Origin: Pelodera strongyloides
Taxonomy: Eukaryota; Nematoda; Chromadorea; Rhabditida; Rhabditidae
Length of the DNA stretch: 64,000 nt
Assembly (NCBI GenBank): GCA_036852015.1
Contig: JAANDG010000197.1
Location: 62,001 to 126,000, forward strand
Direction of reading: 5' to 3'
A model generated the notes under the pieces. It was not told the origin of the DNA, ran no database searches, and saw only the letters and a program-made list of their open reading frames with translations. Below are positions 43,601 through 54,275 of the stretch, in pieces; within the stretch, counting starts at the first letter, position 1, and the number at the start of each line of letters is the position of its first letter. Both the position numbers and the translations under genes were made by a program.

Positions 43601-43624
43601 TGTTCGACTCGAGTTCTTATCCCG
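34538..43624 (+). CDS. BTB-BACK domain protein (BTBD-like), 3' end not located
   Basis: Exons read on the plus strand: 34538-34627, 34915-35051, 37394-37534, 37750-37813, 42088-about 42230, about 42387-42517, 42797-42906, 43207-43351 and 43478-43624. Most junctions join in phase with GT/AG sites; the 42230/42387 junction is uncertain. The first two exons form a BTB/POZ fold (KLLFSEKFHDVVFQF, then KIFAHAIILSFTSTVFDAQL, and TADTFRAFLR). Exons five and six carry the BACK helices (DLAVHEFDLYKAVVSW; MRKHVKDFLHELRMP). Such proteins are usually substrate adaptors for Cullin-3 ubiquitin ligases. The ATG lies 5 bases after a TTTTTCAG acceptor, as at nematode spliced-leader sites. The last exon ends at GTGAGC, so more coding sequence follows. 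The 4.3 kb intron four holds repeats and a possible antisense gene. Confidence 0.75.
35888..36044. mobile_element. MITE family 1 copy
   Basis: Starts TTAAAGTGAAATACCGG. The right end stops at ATTTCGCTTGAAA, so the right TTAA is lost. It lies in an intron of the BTB gene. Confidence 0.75.
36093..36275. mobile_element. MITE family 1 copy
   Basis: Starts TTAAAGCGAAATACCGG and ends GGTATTTCGCTTGTAA. It lies 50 bp from another copy in the same intron. Confidence 0.8.
36518..36707. mobile_element. MITE family 1 copy
   Basis: Starts CTAAAGCGAAATACCGG and ends GTATTTCGCTTTAA. It is the third copy within 0.8 kb in this intron. Confidence 0.8.
37900..38110. repeat. GC-rich word cluster (GCGTGCAAG type)
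   Basis: The words GGCGTGCAAGCCGCGTGAC, GTGCAGG and their complements alternate around a centre near 38000. The same phrase appears in opposite orientation at 40297-40497. GC content is far above its surroundings. It lies in BTB-gene intron four. Confidence 0.7.
38465..38760 (-). CDS. 3' exons of an unidentified minus-strand gene
   Basis: Three segments join in phase: 38760-38734, 38623-38517 and 38485-38465 (TAA stop). They encode a tail reading DLAQYLHLGEAVPLLDLEPH, then ADRLQMGTPHDNLDYACKYF and a short end. All four splice signals are canonical, and the middle exon is clearly more GC-rich than its flanks. I do not recognise the family and found no upstream exon that joins in phase; candidates near 38949 and 39150 hit stops. 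It would be nested antisense in an intron of the BTB gene. Confidence 0.35.
38880..40290. other. intronic stretch with fragmentary ORFs only
   Basis: Apart from the GATCGGG palindrome at 39454, nothing is supported. Two short open segments on the minus strand (around 38880-38949 and 39066-39160) might be exons of the gene ending at 38465 but do not join it. Confidence 0.3.
39454..39532. repeat. GATCGGG-word palindrome
   Basis: Compact copy: CCCCGATCACGGCCCG, then TTTTTTGAGGGACCTGATC, then GGGGCGAAATCGGGG and TTAGTTTCCCATG. The two halves carry different words (ACGGCCC against GCGAAAT), so the palindrome is mismatched in its centre. Confidence 0.65.
40297..40497. repeat. GC-rich word cluster (GCGTGCAAG type), second locus
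   Basis: Built from GGCGTGCAAGC, GGCGTGCAACTTGCACGCC and GCACGCCGTTGTCACGCGG. The last phrase is the reverse complement of one at 37920. It lies 150 bp from the large inverted repeat with tRNA-like arms. Confidence 0.7.
40817..40889 (+). ncRNA. tRNA-like sequence in the left arm (GCG at the anticodon position)
   Basis: TAGTGTAGTGGATAGGG resembles an A-box/D-arm and GGGTTCGAATCC a B-box/T-loop. The middle loop reads CTGCGAA. The acceptor and T-stems pair only partly, so it may be a tRNA-derived repeat rather than a tRNA. Confidence 0.45.
41551..41623 (-). ncRNA. tRNA-like sequence in the right arm (GCT at the anticodon position)
   Basis: Inverted copy of 40817-40889. The visible difference between the two falls in the middle loop, which reads CTGCTAA here instead of CTGCGAA. 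Confidence 0.45.
41934..42025. repeat. GATCGGG-word palindrome next to a BTB-gene exon
   Basis: Reads ACGATATGGCCCGATCCG, then TTATTTGAGGGTCTTGATC and GGGCACATATCGGGG, and ends TTAGTTTCCCATG like the copy at 39454. It ends about 60 bp before the BACK exon at 42088. Confidence 0.65.
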
Positions 43625-43724
43625 GTGAGCAATATATTTTCTAGAATCCTACGCAACGCTCCCCCTGGTTTCGTGGGTATGTGCGGGGCAATGTGTACAA
43701 GTTGTTCGATGCAATTAGGTTTAT

Positions 43725-44222
43725 ATTAGGCCGTTTTCGGGATAGATTTTACCGAAAGGAGTTAAAACGAAATAAAGGCCGGTTTTTGAAACGCATCGTG
43801 GACAACTGAATTCTTACGTATTTATGCTAATTTGCTCGAATTTAGCTCGATTTTTTATTATAATTTATGTTCATTTGCATAATATGCATAAGAATGGTAG
43901 TGTACTCGATGTTTTTCAAAAACTGCCCGGTATTTCGCGTGAAAACATTCAAACATTACGGTTTTGAAAAATACCCAGTAGCAGTAGACTAGAACAGTAT
44001 TCTTATGCAGCATATGCAAATGAACATAAATTAGAATAAAAAACATCGAGTAAATTCTAGCAAATTAGCATAACTACGCAAGACTTAAGTTGTCTACTGC
44101 CTTGCGTTTGAAAAACCGGCCGGTATTTCGCTTTAAGAACGCGCACAATACATTATGAATTAGCTTGAATCTCTTTCCCGCCCATTTTTTTTTAAGTTTA
44201 CAAGCTAGTCCCGAATGCGCCC
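43725..44222. mobile_element. old family 3 foldback interrupted by MITE insertions
   Basis: The left part (GGCCGTTTTCGGGATAGATT) and right part (CTAGTCCCGAATGCGCCC) match the ends of the element at 48908-49183. Between them two MITE family 1 copies are nested: 43762-43940 and a more diverged, inverted one at about 43960-44136. Confidence 0.6.
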
Positions 44223-44479
44223 TGAAAATAAGACGCTCAACCTATTAATGAAATGGTCAGCAGATGGTCAGACCAGATGAATGAAAACCACTTAGTGACC
44301 GTCCAACGATGGTCTGGTGCATTTAAGTGTATGGCTCTCAAAGCATTCGCATTTTTAGCTTTACGCCAACCAGAAATACGAACTCATTTCGCGGTGCGGT
44401 CCAGGCGTTCGGATGCATGCGTACACTGGCAAATATAAGGTAATATTTTATACATAGGCTTTTTCTTCTAAACCCGTAA

Positions 44480-45390
44480 GTCCTGGTAGGTAAACGAGTG
44501 CATAGGAAATTGAATAACCATTTGGTGACGGTTCCCTATTTTTTTGTGCGCCATTTAACTTTTCTCGAAAACTCTCGTCAACTGCGCAACACGTGGTCAC
44601 CCCAAATGGTTTTATCAGTGAAAAACACTTACAATTAGTGAGTGCTGGTCCAATGACGATCTCTATCTGCTCTGTTCCTTCCTGACAGGGAGTTTCCCTC
44701 AAACACCTATATTGACAGGGAGTTTCCCTCAATGGCAGGCTGTCGCCCGCGTTAAAAAGTCCTATTCACCACAGTTCATAAATGGCAGGGAGTCTCCCTC
44801 AATTACCGTAACCTGTTGCCCGTATGACAGGAGTACGCCACCTCTTCAAAGCAGCCTGGCTCCCTGTCGCCAGGGTTCTGTCTTTGGGGGCCCGAAAGGA
44901 CGCCACCGTGTCATTTTCGACGGGCGACACCCTGCCAAAGAGGAACATAGTGGCTTCGGAAATTATTCCGTTTCCTGTATTTATTGTACTCATAGGAATA
45001 TGTTAAAGGAGGAGGCTCACGAGAATTAATTGCTCAATTGCTTTCGTTTTATCGAGTTGTTCACTTGTTCAGAACTTCTATGCGCAACTGTAATTACATT
45101 TGCTATTGTACTTGAAGAAAGCAATCCGTTCAATGGAATAATAGTACTTACAATTAGTTGCACTGGGGAAAAAGAATGATTGCGGAAACCACAGAAAAAC
45201 CGTTGCTGGCCAATCAAGGAGTGATGTATAGCAACAAAAAAAGGCATTTGGTGCTGGTTTAGTGACCAGTTGCTGACGGGACCTCTATTAACTTGGGCAC
45301 CACAAGGTCACAAAAAAAAAGAGTTCACCAACTGGGCTGGCCCACGAAAAAAAAACTGAACCCCAAATGGTCACCCATTCCCTAAGTAAT
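44480..45390. repeat. cluster of short palindromes and repeat fragments
   Basis: Contains three copies of CAGGGAGTTTCCCTCAA-like palindromes (44686, 44714 and 44784), the phrase GTTAAAGGAGGAGGCTCACG at 45003 shared with 1562, and GGCCCACGAAAAAAAAACTG at 45336 shared with 28790. No gene recognised. Confidence 0.5.
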
Positions 45391-47400
45391 TGTGTAAATA
45401 TTTAGCGTACTGGCAGAGGCTGCAAGCTTTGTTTCAACGAATCGAACAACGACACCACGCATGCAATTAAATCATTCACACTACTTCGAGCTTAAACTTT
45501 TTCAGGAAATGTTTTTGATTTTTGCTTACCTTTCCGTTCCTTACCATTCAATACATTTGAATACGATCTCCTATACGTTACTCGGTTTTCTTTAGTTGTG
45601 CAAATTGCTTGGATGTTGTATTATTTTGTTTTGTTCGTCTATTGTGTGTTAGTAAAAGTTACTGATCCACCTATAAAGTCGTATTGTATCAACTAGGATA
45701 TGTATTTTTATAGTATCTTATCAGCTAGCATTTTCTGCCTATTTTTGGTTACATTTGTTTTTGACGGATTTGTATATACTATTTTGGTAGTTTTCGTAGT
45801 ATAAAGGTCACCTAGAATATTATTTACCTAATATGCTCTGCATATAGTTACAACCGGACCTCCTCACCCTCACACTTATTTTCATATTGTACATGCGTAA
45901 CTTCTAAAAATGCACTTAATAAACTATTCAATTGCGTTCGCATAAACTGATCCGATGGTAAGAATTAATTTCAAGATATTGATCCTCACCGTTTCAGGAG
46001 AGATCGTTTTGTGAATACATTTTTTCTCCAGTACGCAAGTGAGCCGCTAGTTGTTTGTTTCTGATGTACGATGTATGTACAGGTACACTGGTGAAACTCC
46101 GCGCACAAAAAGGCCCGTCGCTGGTGCGCGGCGCACCCCACTGGAGTGCGCCACGCGGGTCCTACTTTACTTGGCGCACTTGGCGCACATGTAAAGTGCG
46201 GCAGGTGCGCAACATGCTGGCACACATACAGAAGAATAACCTCGAAAATATTTTGCCATGTGATTTAGTCCCTAAAACATATTCTAATGAAAGTATATCG
46301 TCACGAATATTTATTTCCTAAAATATCGCGATGAGCTCAGAAAAATCGGCAAATATTTTTTTTTCAAAACGCTGTGACAACATGACCAGACTAATACAGG
46401 ATTTCACGTTGAATAGAAGATATACACACGCTTAGCATAAACTATTATTCGTTCCCCATAACAAAACTGTCCAGTATACTAGCTCACGTCTTTTACCACT
46501 ACGAACAAATAACAACTGTTTTCACCAAGATCGAAACGCGAAAGAATAAATCATTATTAGTTGTAATATATAGAACGGTGTAAAACTGTACATGAACGAA
46601 ACACTCATATACAAATTTAAAAAGAAAGTATGCGAATTTCAGGTTTGAATATGCTACGAATAATAGTAAGATCAGCACAGAAAACATATACATAGATCCT
46701 ACCAGCAAACAATACGAAAAGAAAAAAAACCAAGACGACAGTACACAGAAACGTAATAAATTATTATTAATTATAGAAACATAAAGCAAACGATCATGCA
46801 ATAAAGAATACCTTGAAATCTGAGGCAGTACGTCAGTAGTGAGGTGTGAGATGCAGATGATAAATTTAGTCACCCGATAAGAAGTAAGAAAAAATTGCAT
46901 TCTCATTAAAAAAAAATACGCCAAAAATCGAAAACACGAGCACAACGGTGTAACAAATATTCAAACTCATATACCAAATTAACACTTATTGTTAGAGTAA
47001 TTACTTAGAACATGTACTAACGGCTGTAAGCAATTTGGGCTCATTAGATAACCGATCAAGAGAAATGGTGTACTAAGTACTATGCATAAAAAGAGGCATG
47101 ACGTACTAGAAAAATAGAAATCTTGTACCGGAAATGCAACAGAAGAATCTTGAGACGTACAAAATTGGTACTACTAGTGTACGGTAAACTAAATAATAAA
47201 AGAAAACGGGACTATAAAAACTCAACGCATTCATAAACGCTTAAGTAAACATCAAGTAAAGTACACTTGACACTGCCGGACAATTTCGACTTTCTATATT
47301 TCCTCCACTAAAACACTAAACTTCAGAATCAAAAACATATGATACAAAGCTGAGGCAGCACATATATCTTATCTAGCCAAGTAATTTAATCATTCCTAGC
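45390..47400. other. AT-rich stretch without a supported gene
   Basis: One GC-rich palindromic patch at 46085-46215 (GTGCGCGGCGCACC and GTGCGCCACGCGGG). The long minus-strand ORF 46945-46499 is Phe/Tyr/Leu-rich low-complexity translation of AT-rich DNA. Missing 3' exons of the BTB gene might lie here, for example after TTTCAG at 45996, but I cannot confirm one. Confidence 0.3.
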
Positions 47401-47401
47401 C

Positions 47402-47581
47402 TTAAAGCGAAATACCGGCCGGTTTTTGAAACGCATCGTAGACATCTGAGTTCTTACGTAATTATACTAATTTACTCAAATTTAGCTCGATTTTTTTATG
47501 CTAATTTACGTTCATTTGCATGAGCTGCATAAGAATGCTGGTGTACTATGCGTTTCAAAAACCGGCGGTATTTCGCTTTAA
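47402..47581. mobile_element. MITE family 1 copy abutting the kinase gene 3' end
   Basis: Complete TTAA-bounded copy. It ends 11 bases from the kinase stop codon (47592-47594), so it probably forms part of that gene's 3' untranslated region. Confidence 0.85.
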
Positions 47582-47591
47582 ACTTAATTTC

Positions 47592-50500
47592 CTACCCTGA
47601 ATTGGGTCCTTGTTCTTTGAGAAAGTCGAACTCCAGCAACTGTTCCATGCTCGGTCTTTTGATCAGCTCGAACACCAACACAGCGTTGAGAATTTCGTGC
47701 AATTGCTTTTCCAGTCCAAAACCTTTTCGAACAAACATTGCCTGAAACAGAGACCGCCACCATAGCATAAACTCGACGCCATAGCCGACCACCATCCAAA
47801 TTAGCATATTGTGTAAATTTCGATGGTGGTTTTTATGCTCGCCGCCATACCACCGCCACGATTAGAATATTAGGCATGGTGGTACGAGAAATAAATCAGA
47901 AACGTATCATAAATAGGGGAAACACACTATATGTTTGGATGGTGGTTTTGAGCTTTTCCCGACGAGTAGTCAACCGCAAATAGAAATTAAAATAAACTGA
48001 CCAAGTTAATTGTACTACAGGAGGCATGATCATCGACGTGGTAGATATCATCCACCAACTGTTCCACCGTACTCTGCTCTCCCGTCAGATAGATCATCCG
48101 ACGCTCCCCGGGTCTTCTCTGAATTACAGGAAATATGCGATAAAGGATAACAGCCGGTTTGTGAAACACATAGTTGACAGCTGCACTGCACTCATCAATT
48201 TATGCAAACTTGCACGAATTTAGCTAAATTCTTTATCCTAATTTACGTTCGTTTGCATAAACTCCATAAAAATGAAGATGCCCGTTTAAAAAAGCCGGGA
48301 GGTATTTGGCTGTTTGGCTTTAAGATAGATGTATTCTATATTCTATTAACTACATGTAGAATTTAACAGCTACATATACATACACAATTCAAACATTTCA
48401 AATGTATTCTAATAGACAACAAATACACTATTACGATAAACATTTAACAGGTGTATACAATCTAATAATTACAAATTACAATTTCAACAAATTAGCAAAT
48501 CACCAACTTACCCTCTTCCTTCGTTTTACATCCACTTTCTGATTGCTGTTCAAATCAGCTGAGGAGCATTGGCACGCCCGTAAAATACAATCAACCCTAA
48601 ACAACAAGACATAAAAAATGAACCCTTCAATTTCCTATAATCGCCTAATCTACATACGAACTTAAAGCGGCACAACGTCCGGTTTTTGAAACGGATTATG
48701 AATAAGCAACCTACGCATATGTGTATGATTATAATAAAATCTCATCTTACGTTTCAAAAACCTGCCGTTATGTCGTTTAATGGCCAACTACTTTGTTACT
48801 GGGATACACTACCGATAGGCTTCGCTCAAATATACAAACTATACTGCAAACAGGAACAAAGAGGTAGAAAGTGAACACCATTACCATAACAAGTCAGTAA
48901 GGGAGTAAGGGCGCGTTCGGGATTGATTTTCCGAAAGGAAACTCGACCAAATCCTCGTTCGGATGGACTTTTTGGAAACGTTCCAATGCTTGGAGAAAAC
49001 AAAAAATACAGTATGAATTAGCTTGCGAAAAACGTTTCCCGCGCATATTTTTCAAATTTTCCATGCTAATTCATACTGTGTTTTTTGTTTTCTCCAAGCA
49101 TTATGTTTCCAAAATGTCCATCCCGAACGAGGATTTGGCCGAGTTTCCTTTCGGAAAATCATATCAATCCCGAACGCGCCCTAAAGTTGACTATAAAAAC
49201 CCTCACCTTTTCTTGCCTCTGCTTCGAATGTCCATCATCGAAGCTGGCATCGGTCCAATTACCCTTTCATACAGCCACATATGATCGTTCTCGCCGTGAC
49301 TTCCAAACGGCTAAATTGCACTTTACTTGACTTTACTGACGCTTATAATGCATTATTGGCGCTTGAATATATAAACTTTCAACGAAAATTCTCAAGTTCA
49401 TTCATTCAATCATTCGTTCTTGTCTTAGCTTAGAGATCCAGTATGTACGGTACATATTTCGCCTTAAGTATAATTACTTCGGGACAGTGTCCCTACAACT
49501 AGATTTAGTGTAAGATAAACATAAAGTTCACTCATTTAGCCCCCTTTCTCACCTGAAATAATGCAAATCCATAGAAGATCTCAAAAATGAAGCAAGCAAA
49601 CGACCACACGTCAGCGGCAAATTCATACGGGTATCCTATAAATGTGCATTAAAAGAGTATGCTAATAAAAGATCGCTAAGCGAAGCGATGAAATAGAGCG
49701 GCAACTAAATAAGTCGATATAGACGACGATACAACTTGCTAGCTTTAGCGTGGTAGAGCACAAGGCAGTCAAACACACACAAACACGCACCCACACACAC
49801 ACACACATAAAAAGAAAAAAAAAACACATGCCACATGCGCGATGATAACAAGCTTATTCGGAAGTAAACACCAAACAATACAAGAAAATACCTAGTTCCA
49901 CTTCCAACGGTGAGTAATACTTGGTGCAAGCCGCCTCCTCTGATTGGACTTTAAAAAAGGCGCTTCCAAAATCGATCAATCGAACGTGCACATTTTTTGC
50001 CGTCAAATTCTTCTGAAGTACAAGTTGGAGAAATTGAGGGATAAAACAATGTGCCACGATTAAACAGCAAAAGTGGTATGACGTATGACAAATGTTGGAC
50101 AACTACCTGTTTTATTCCATTTATTATATGCAAAAATCTTAGAGCCAAACCGGGTGTATTTCAGGCAAGGGATTCGACTCGCGCGGAGCCCGGAGCTCAG
50201 TTCACTTGCAAGCACGGGTCTAATTGTTTACCTTTTTTTGCACAGAATAGCCAAAAGCGCACAATTTGCATACAATAATATGAAATGCAGTTGACCAACA
50301 AACATTTCACAAACCACCAGTTATGTCGCTTTAATGAGAAAAACCACTGAATATCAGTTGCCGGCACCGGGCAAAGCTTGACAAGAATGGTAAATACACA
50401 GTTAATTATTTGTCAAACATTAATATATGTCATGAATGGATAATCAAAAATGGATCACGATAGTGTAGTAGTTAGCCAGTGACTTTCCTTCAGTGTTAAA

Positions 50501-52407
50501 ATGGAGAGACCGTAATGTGACGCGGGAACGTTATATATATATAAATAAATAAAATGAAAAACCCACAACATCCTTAATTTCACTGTTAAAAACAACATTC
50601 TCAAGCTTGATGTCCCCATGTCCATATCGTTTCTTGTGCATGAAAGTTAGAGCCTCAGCTACCTTGAAAGTGAGTTCAAAAAAACTAAATCAGCTCAACG
50701 TAATGAAACGACTGGAAATTGAATGATTTTCCACACCACACTTGAACAACCGACCACAAACTATAAACAATAATACCACGTTTTAAAAAGTAGAAACAAT
50801 ACAAAAAGAGAAAAAAAAGTACCTGAATAGCAATAGCGCGGGCTATCTTAGGGCGGAATGGTTTCTTAAGCACATCATTCTGGAAGAAGGAAAACGAATT
50901 TAATTATTAAAACAATATTAATGACATGTAAAACAAATACAACATACAATTTAAGAAACTGACGGCCTTGACATGATTTGCACAGGGCACAGGGGCATAA
51001 TAAAAGCTTAAAACAATAACTATTCTATGTACAATTAACATACTGCCTTAAACGTCAGCAATCTGCAGTCCAATTTATGCATCGTATCATGTCATGATAC
51101 ATCATTCGATGGACTCAATAAAAACAAAGCATAAAGCACAGAGCAATCTTACCATGAGTGTAAGAACGTTTTGACCGTAGATGGGCATTTGAAGACAATA
51201 TCGTGAATGTAATTCAACGACTGTCGTCTCTGGGAAACTGAAACAACAAAAAATGAAACAATTCCGAATAAATCACAGCTATATATTAACAACTTACAGA
51301 GGAATTTATTGGTGAAGTGGTTTGTGGTGGAAATATGGTAGCCTTCAACAAGTAGTCTTTTGGACTACAAAAAGTTTCTAGATACTAGGATTTAGCCAGG
51401 ACTTTTGGATGACAAAACAACAGACATAGGATGAACAAAGCTCACAAATAATGTATGGAAAGTATTTGGCATGATGTTCATTACGATTGGGTTGCGATCC
51501 ATCATCATACTCCGACAGCTAAACAAATGAAAAGAGAATTGTCAAAAGCAAGCGACTGACCCTTTATTACCTTCCAAATTCAAATTGCCGAGAATTTGTA
51601 CTTCATGGCGCAGCAAACGATCCATACCTCTCATTGGCACTTTGAAAGCAAACTGTTCATTGTCTCTCTGAATAAAACATACTATAAACGGAAATGCAAA
51701 CTAAAGAACGCAGATTTTCCATCATAAGTGGATAGATAGACTGGTCAGGCTATATTAATACCGCCAGATTGCAAACAGCCAGTTGCCAGGCAGCAGTACG
51801 AATACAAGTTTCTTCTATATTGGGATTTCACTCGCATAATTGTTTCTGGTTGCATGTTGCCTAATGAATAGTTATCTACATAAGAGGTTTAAGCATTTAC
51901 CCGGACTTTGTAAACATTTCCAAAAGAACCACTTCCCAAATGTGCAACCGGATGGACTGAAAGAGGGAAAATTAGTCCACAATTATACACAGAATGGCAA
52001 CAATAGTGATTAACAAACACTAACTGACGGTTTCTAAGGAAGACCTCCCACCTCGCAGAACTTCCGCGTCATCACATGTCTATTGGATATAAAGTAAACG
52101 TTTCGAACGCAACAGCGTTTTCCATTATACAGCACAAACAGAAGTCGTAAGTTATATCTAATTACTGGGAAATAAGGAGAGAAAAACGCTCACGTTTACA
52201 CTGCTGGAGAAGCATGCGATCCTCTCTCGATATAGAAGGAACCGGCTGATCGCGACTAAACAAACCCCATGAACGTAGTTTAAAGGAAAAATGAATATAA
52301 ATATGGAAGAGCTAATCATACAATGGAGTGTATTCACGTATTCACACACACAAAGAAGCAAGCTTTTACTACTTATACATTACACTTACCATTAGTAAAG
52401 AAGGCAT
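47592..52407 (-). CDS. compact CLK/LAMMER-like protein kinase, 317 residues
   Basis: Twelve exons on the minus strand join in phase: 52407-52390, 52255-52202, 52079-52052, 51956-51901, 51667-51571, 51229-51153, 50879-50823, 50662-50567, 50012-49892, 49635-49553, 48118-48002 and 47741-47592. The total is 954 nt including TAG. Landmarks: glycine loop GSGSFGNV (41-48), catalytic Lys61 (FAFKV), helix-C Glu74, hinge MPIYG, catalytic loop YGHGDIKLENV with HGD (144-146) in place of HRD, DFG (175-177), then KYYSPLEVELG where APE is usual, and DVWSF. GFALFQ after the activation segment resembles CLK/LAMMER kinases, whose loop is HTD. All catalytic residues are kept, so it should be active. It is almost only a kinase domain. 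The first three small exons are the least certain. A duplicated-acceptor choice at 51229/51237 was settled by frame. Confidence 0.75.
48135..48322. mobile_element. degraded MITE family 1 copy in a kinase intron
   Basis: CGATAAAGGATAACAGCCGG at the left and AAAAAGCCGGGAGGTATTTGG at the right, with the internal CACGAATTTAGC and TTTACGTTCGTTTGC words. The ends have drifted. Confidence 0.6.
48661..48781. mobile_element. short internally deleted MITE family 1 relative
   Basis: Only about 120 bp: the left end is CTTAAAGCGGCACAACG and the right end CCGTTATGTCGTTTAA. Both ends share the same variant (GCGGCA/ATGTCG), suggesting a separate subfamily. Confidence 0.6.
48908..49183. mobile_element. complete family 3 foldback element
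   Basis: Starts AGGGCGCGTTCGGGATTGAT and ends with the complement ATCAATCCCGAACGCGCCCT. The arms continue inward over TTTTCCGAAAGGAAACTC. About 275 bp, non-coding, in a kinase intron. Confidence 0.85.
49768..49807. repeat. (AC)n-rich microsatellite
   Basis: ACACACAAACACGCACCCACACACACACA-like run, interrupted; in a kinase intron. Confidence 0.8.
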
Positions 52408-53102
52408 TTTACGATAGGAGAAAAAACCTGCTAGCCATGTGAAACTCACACTTGCCTGTTATGTTTTCTAGCCATGCCGGCAGAACTGTCCGGGGGAAAA
52501 CGAGCGAGAAGGGTTCCTGAAGTTTAGAAAATATATATATCACATGTATTTTATCCGAATAGCGATAGAACCGAAGGCAGCCTAAACGAAAACAGGGAAG
52601 CGAAACAGAAAGAGACGATAATGTAATAACAATAATACTTATAATATAATAACACTCGTAGCGTAATATATATAAAAACTTAAACAATCAATCGATTTTT
52701 TTATTTTTGGCCGGATCGCTAAATTTAAAACTTAAAACTTCCCGCGCCTTCCTCCAGAAGAAATACGGTATTTGCTCCGGCCTTTTAGCAGATTCTATGA
52801 ATATGCATATCACCGTTTCGCATGACATGACAAACGAGAGAATGTTAATATTTATTGAACTAACGGGTTAAGCAATTGGCCTTATAGGAAAACAAAGATA
52901 TAAAAAAACACGCAATCGAAAAATTAAAATGGGACACCAAAAGCAACAAGACCATTCTACCAACTAAAAACAACTACACCGAATAACCACGAAAACAAAA
53001 ATACATAATATACGACAACTATAAGGACGACTTAAGTGATGGAGCAAGTTCTAACAAGGATGTTAGTTTACTCCCATAAACCCTCTCCAGGGAGTCGGAT
53101 CT

Positions 53103-54228
53103 CTATAAAGTAGTTAGTGATCTACTAGATCTAAGGAGCAGCTTGCTCCCCTCATGCCTTGACACTCTCTCCTTCATTCTCAAATACCATTCCTTGATCG
53201 GGCCATCATATATCACTTCTTTGAACGCCCGGCATCCATAAAACGAGTTCATTGCGCCAAACAGCTCCTGAATTGACAGAAAGTTGTTATACTATTATCG
53301 ATAATGGAGCAGTACAGTTCCCCTACTAGTGTATCAACATGCATACACATTGGCACAATATTTGACTATATTTTTGCACCAAAGTGCCGAGTAACAAATG
53401 TAATTAAGTACAGATCATCGGCCCGAATGGGAGTCTCAAGTTCTCCAATTAGCTTAGGACATCGCGCAATTAGTAAACGAACGTGTTATATATAAGGCAA
53501 TCTATCAGTCCACTAAGTATACGGTAGTTCTAGTTCGATACCAACAGCCAACAGGAACAGCTGGGCATTAGACGCATTCCCGGTAGTTTACAGACAAGCT
53601 ACCAAACAGATACTACACTAATTGTTGGGGAGCCAAGGAAAACTGATCCAAGGGTAGAGTGATTTTACCTACATACTATACTATGCTTATGCTACAACTG
53701 CGCTTGCTAAAGAAATTCACAAATTCTTTTAAAGGTTAAAAAGGTGACACTAAACCCACAATGTCAGCAAGATTCGGCGTTTCTCCTCCCATAAATTTGC
53801 GGTTCTCGCCCAATGCGTTCATCCACAACTCACATGCGTCCTTTAGAGCTTTTCGCTCGTCATCGATAGAATGTCTGGAAGATGAAGAATGCTTAAAGCG
53901 GTATGACACGTTGTTGTCTGTACATCTCAAAACCACGTGCAATCCCGCTTTAAAAAAAACCACATGTAGCTAGTTGCAGTGAGACGCACTCATCAAACTA
54001 AGAGATGAGATAAGTGTGGAAAGCCAGTAATTGAAATTTTGAGACGACATGGATATTACCTATACCCCAACCCATATCCGTACCACCACCCACATTTATC
54101 TCAGAACGGTCAGAACCGTACACTTTTTATTTTAAGGGCGTAATTATTATTTTAAGGTATTTTAAGATCTCCTCTCTCTCTGTCTGTCTGTCTGTCTCTC
54201 TCTCTCTGTCTGTCTGTCTGTCTCTCTC

Positions 54229-54275
<47 letters not shown>

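Noticed and set aside
46499..46945. 148-codon hydrophobic minus-strand ORF
   Set aside because: AT-rich low-complexity translation. There are no splice or motif signals, and the composition is typical of random AT-rich DNA.
51290..51530. Two exon-like segments in the kinase gene (around 51300-51370 and 51455-51529)
   Set aside because: Including either one breaks the frame. Joining 51571 to 51229 directly keeps the frame and the kinase fold.
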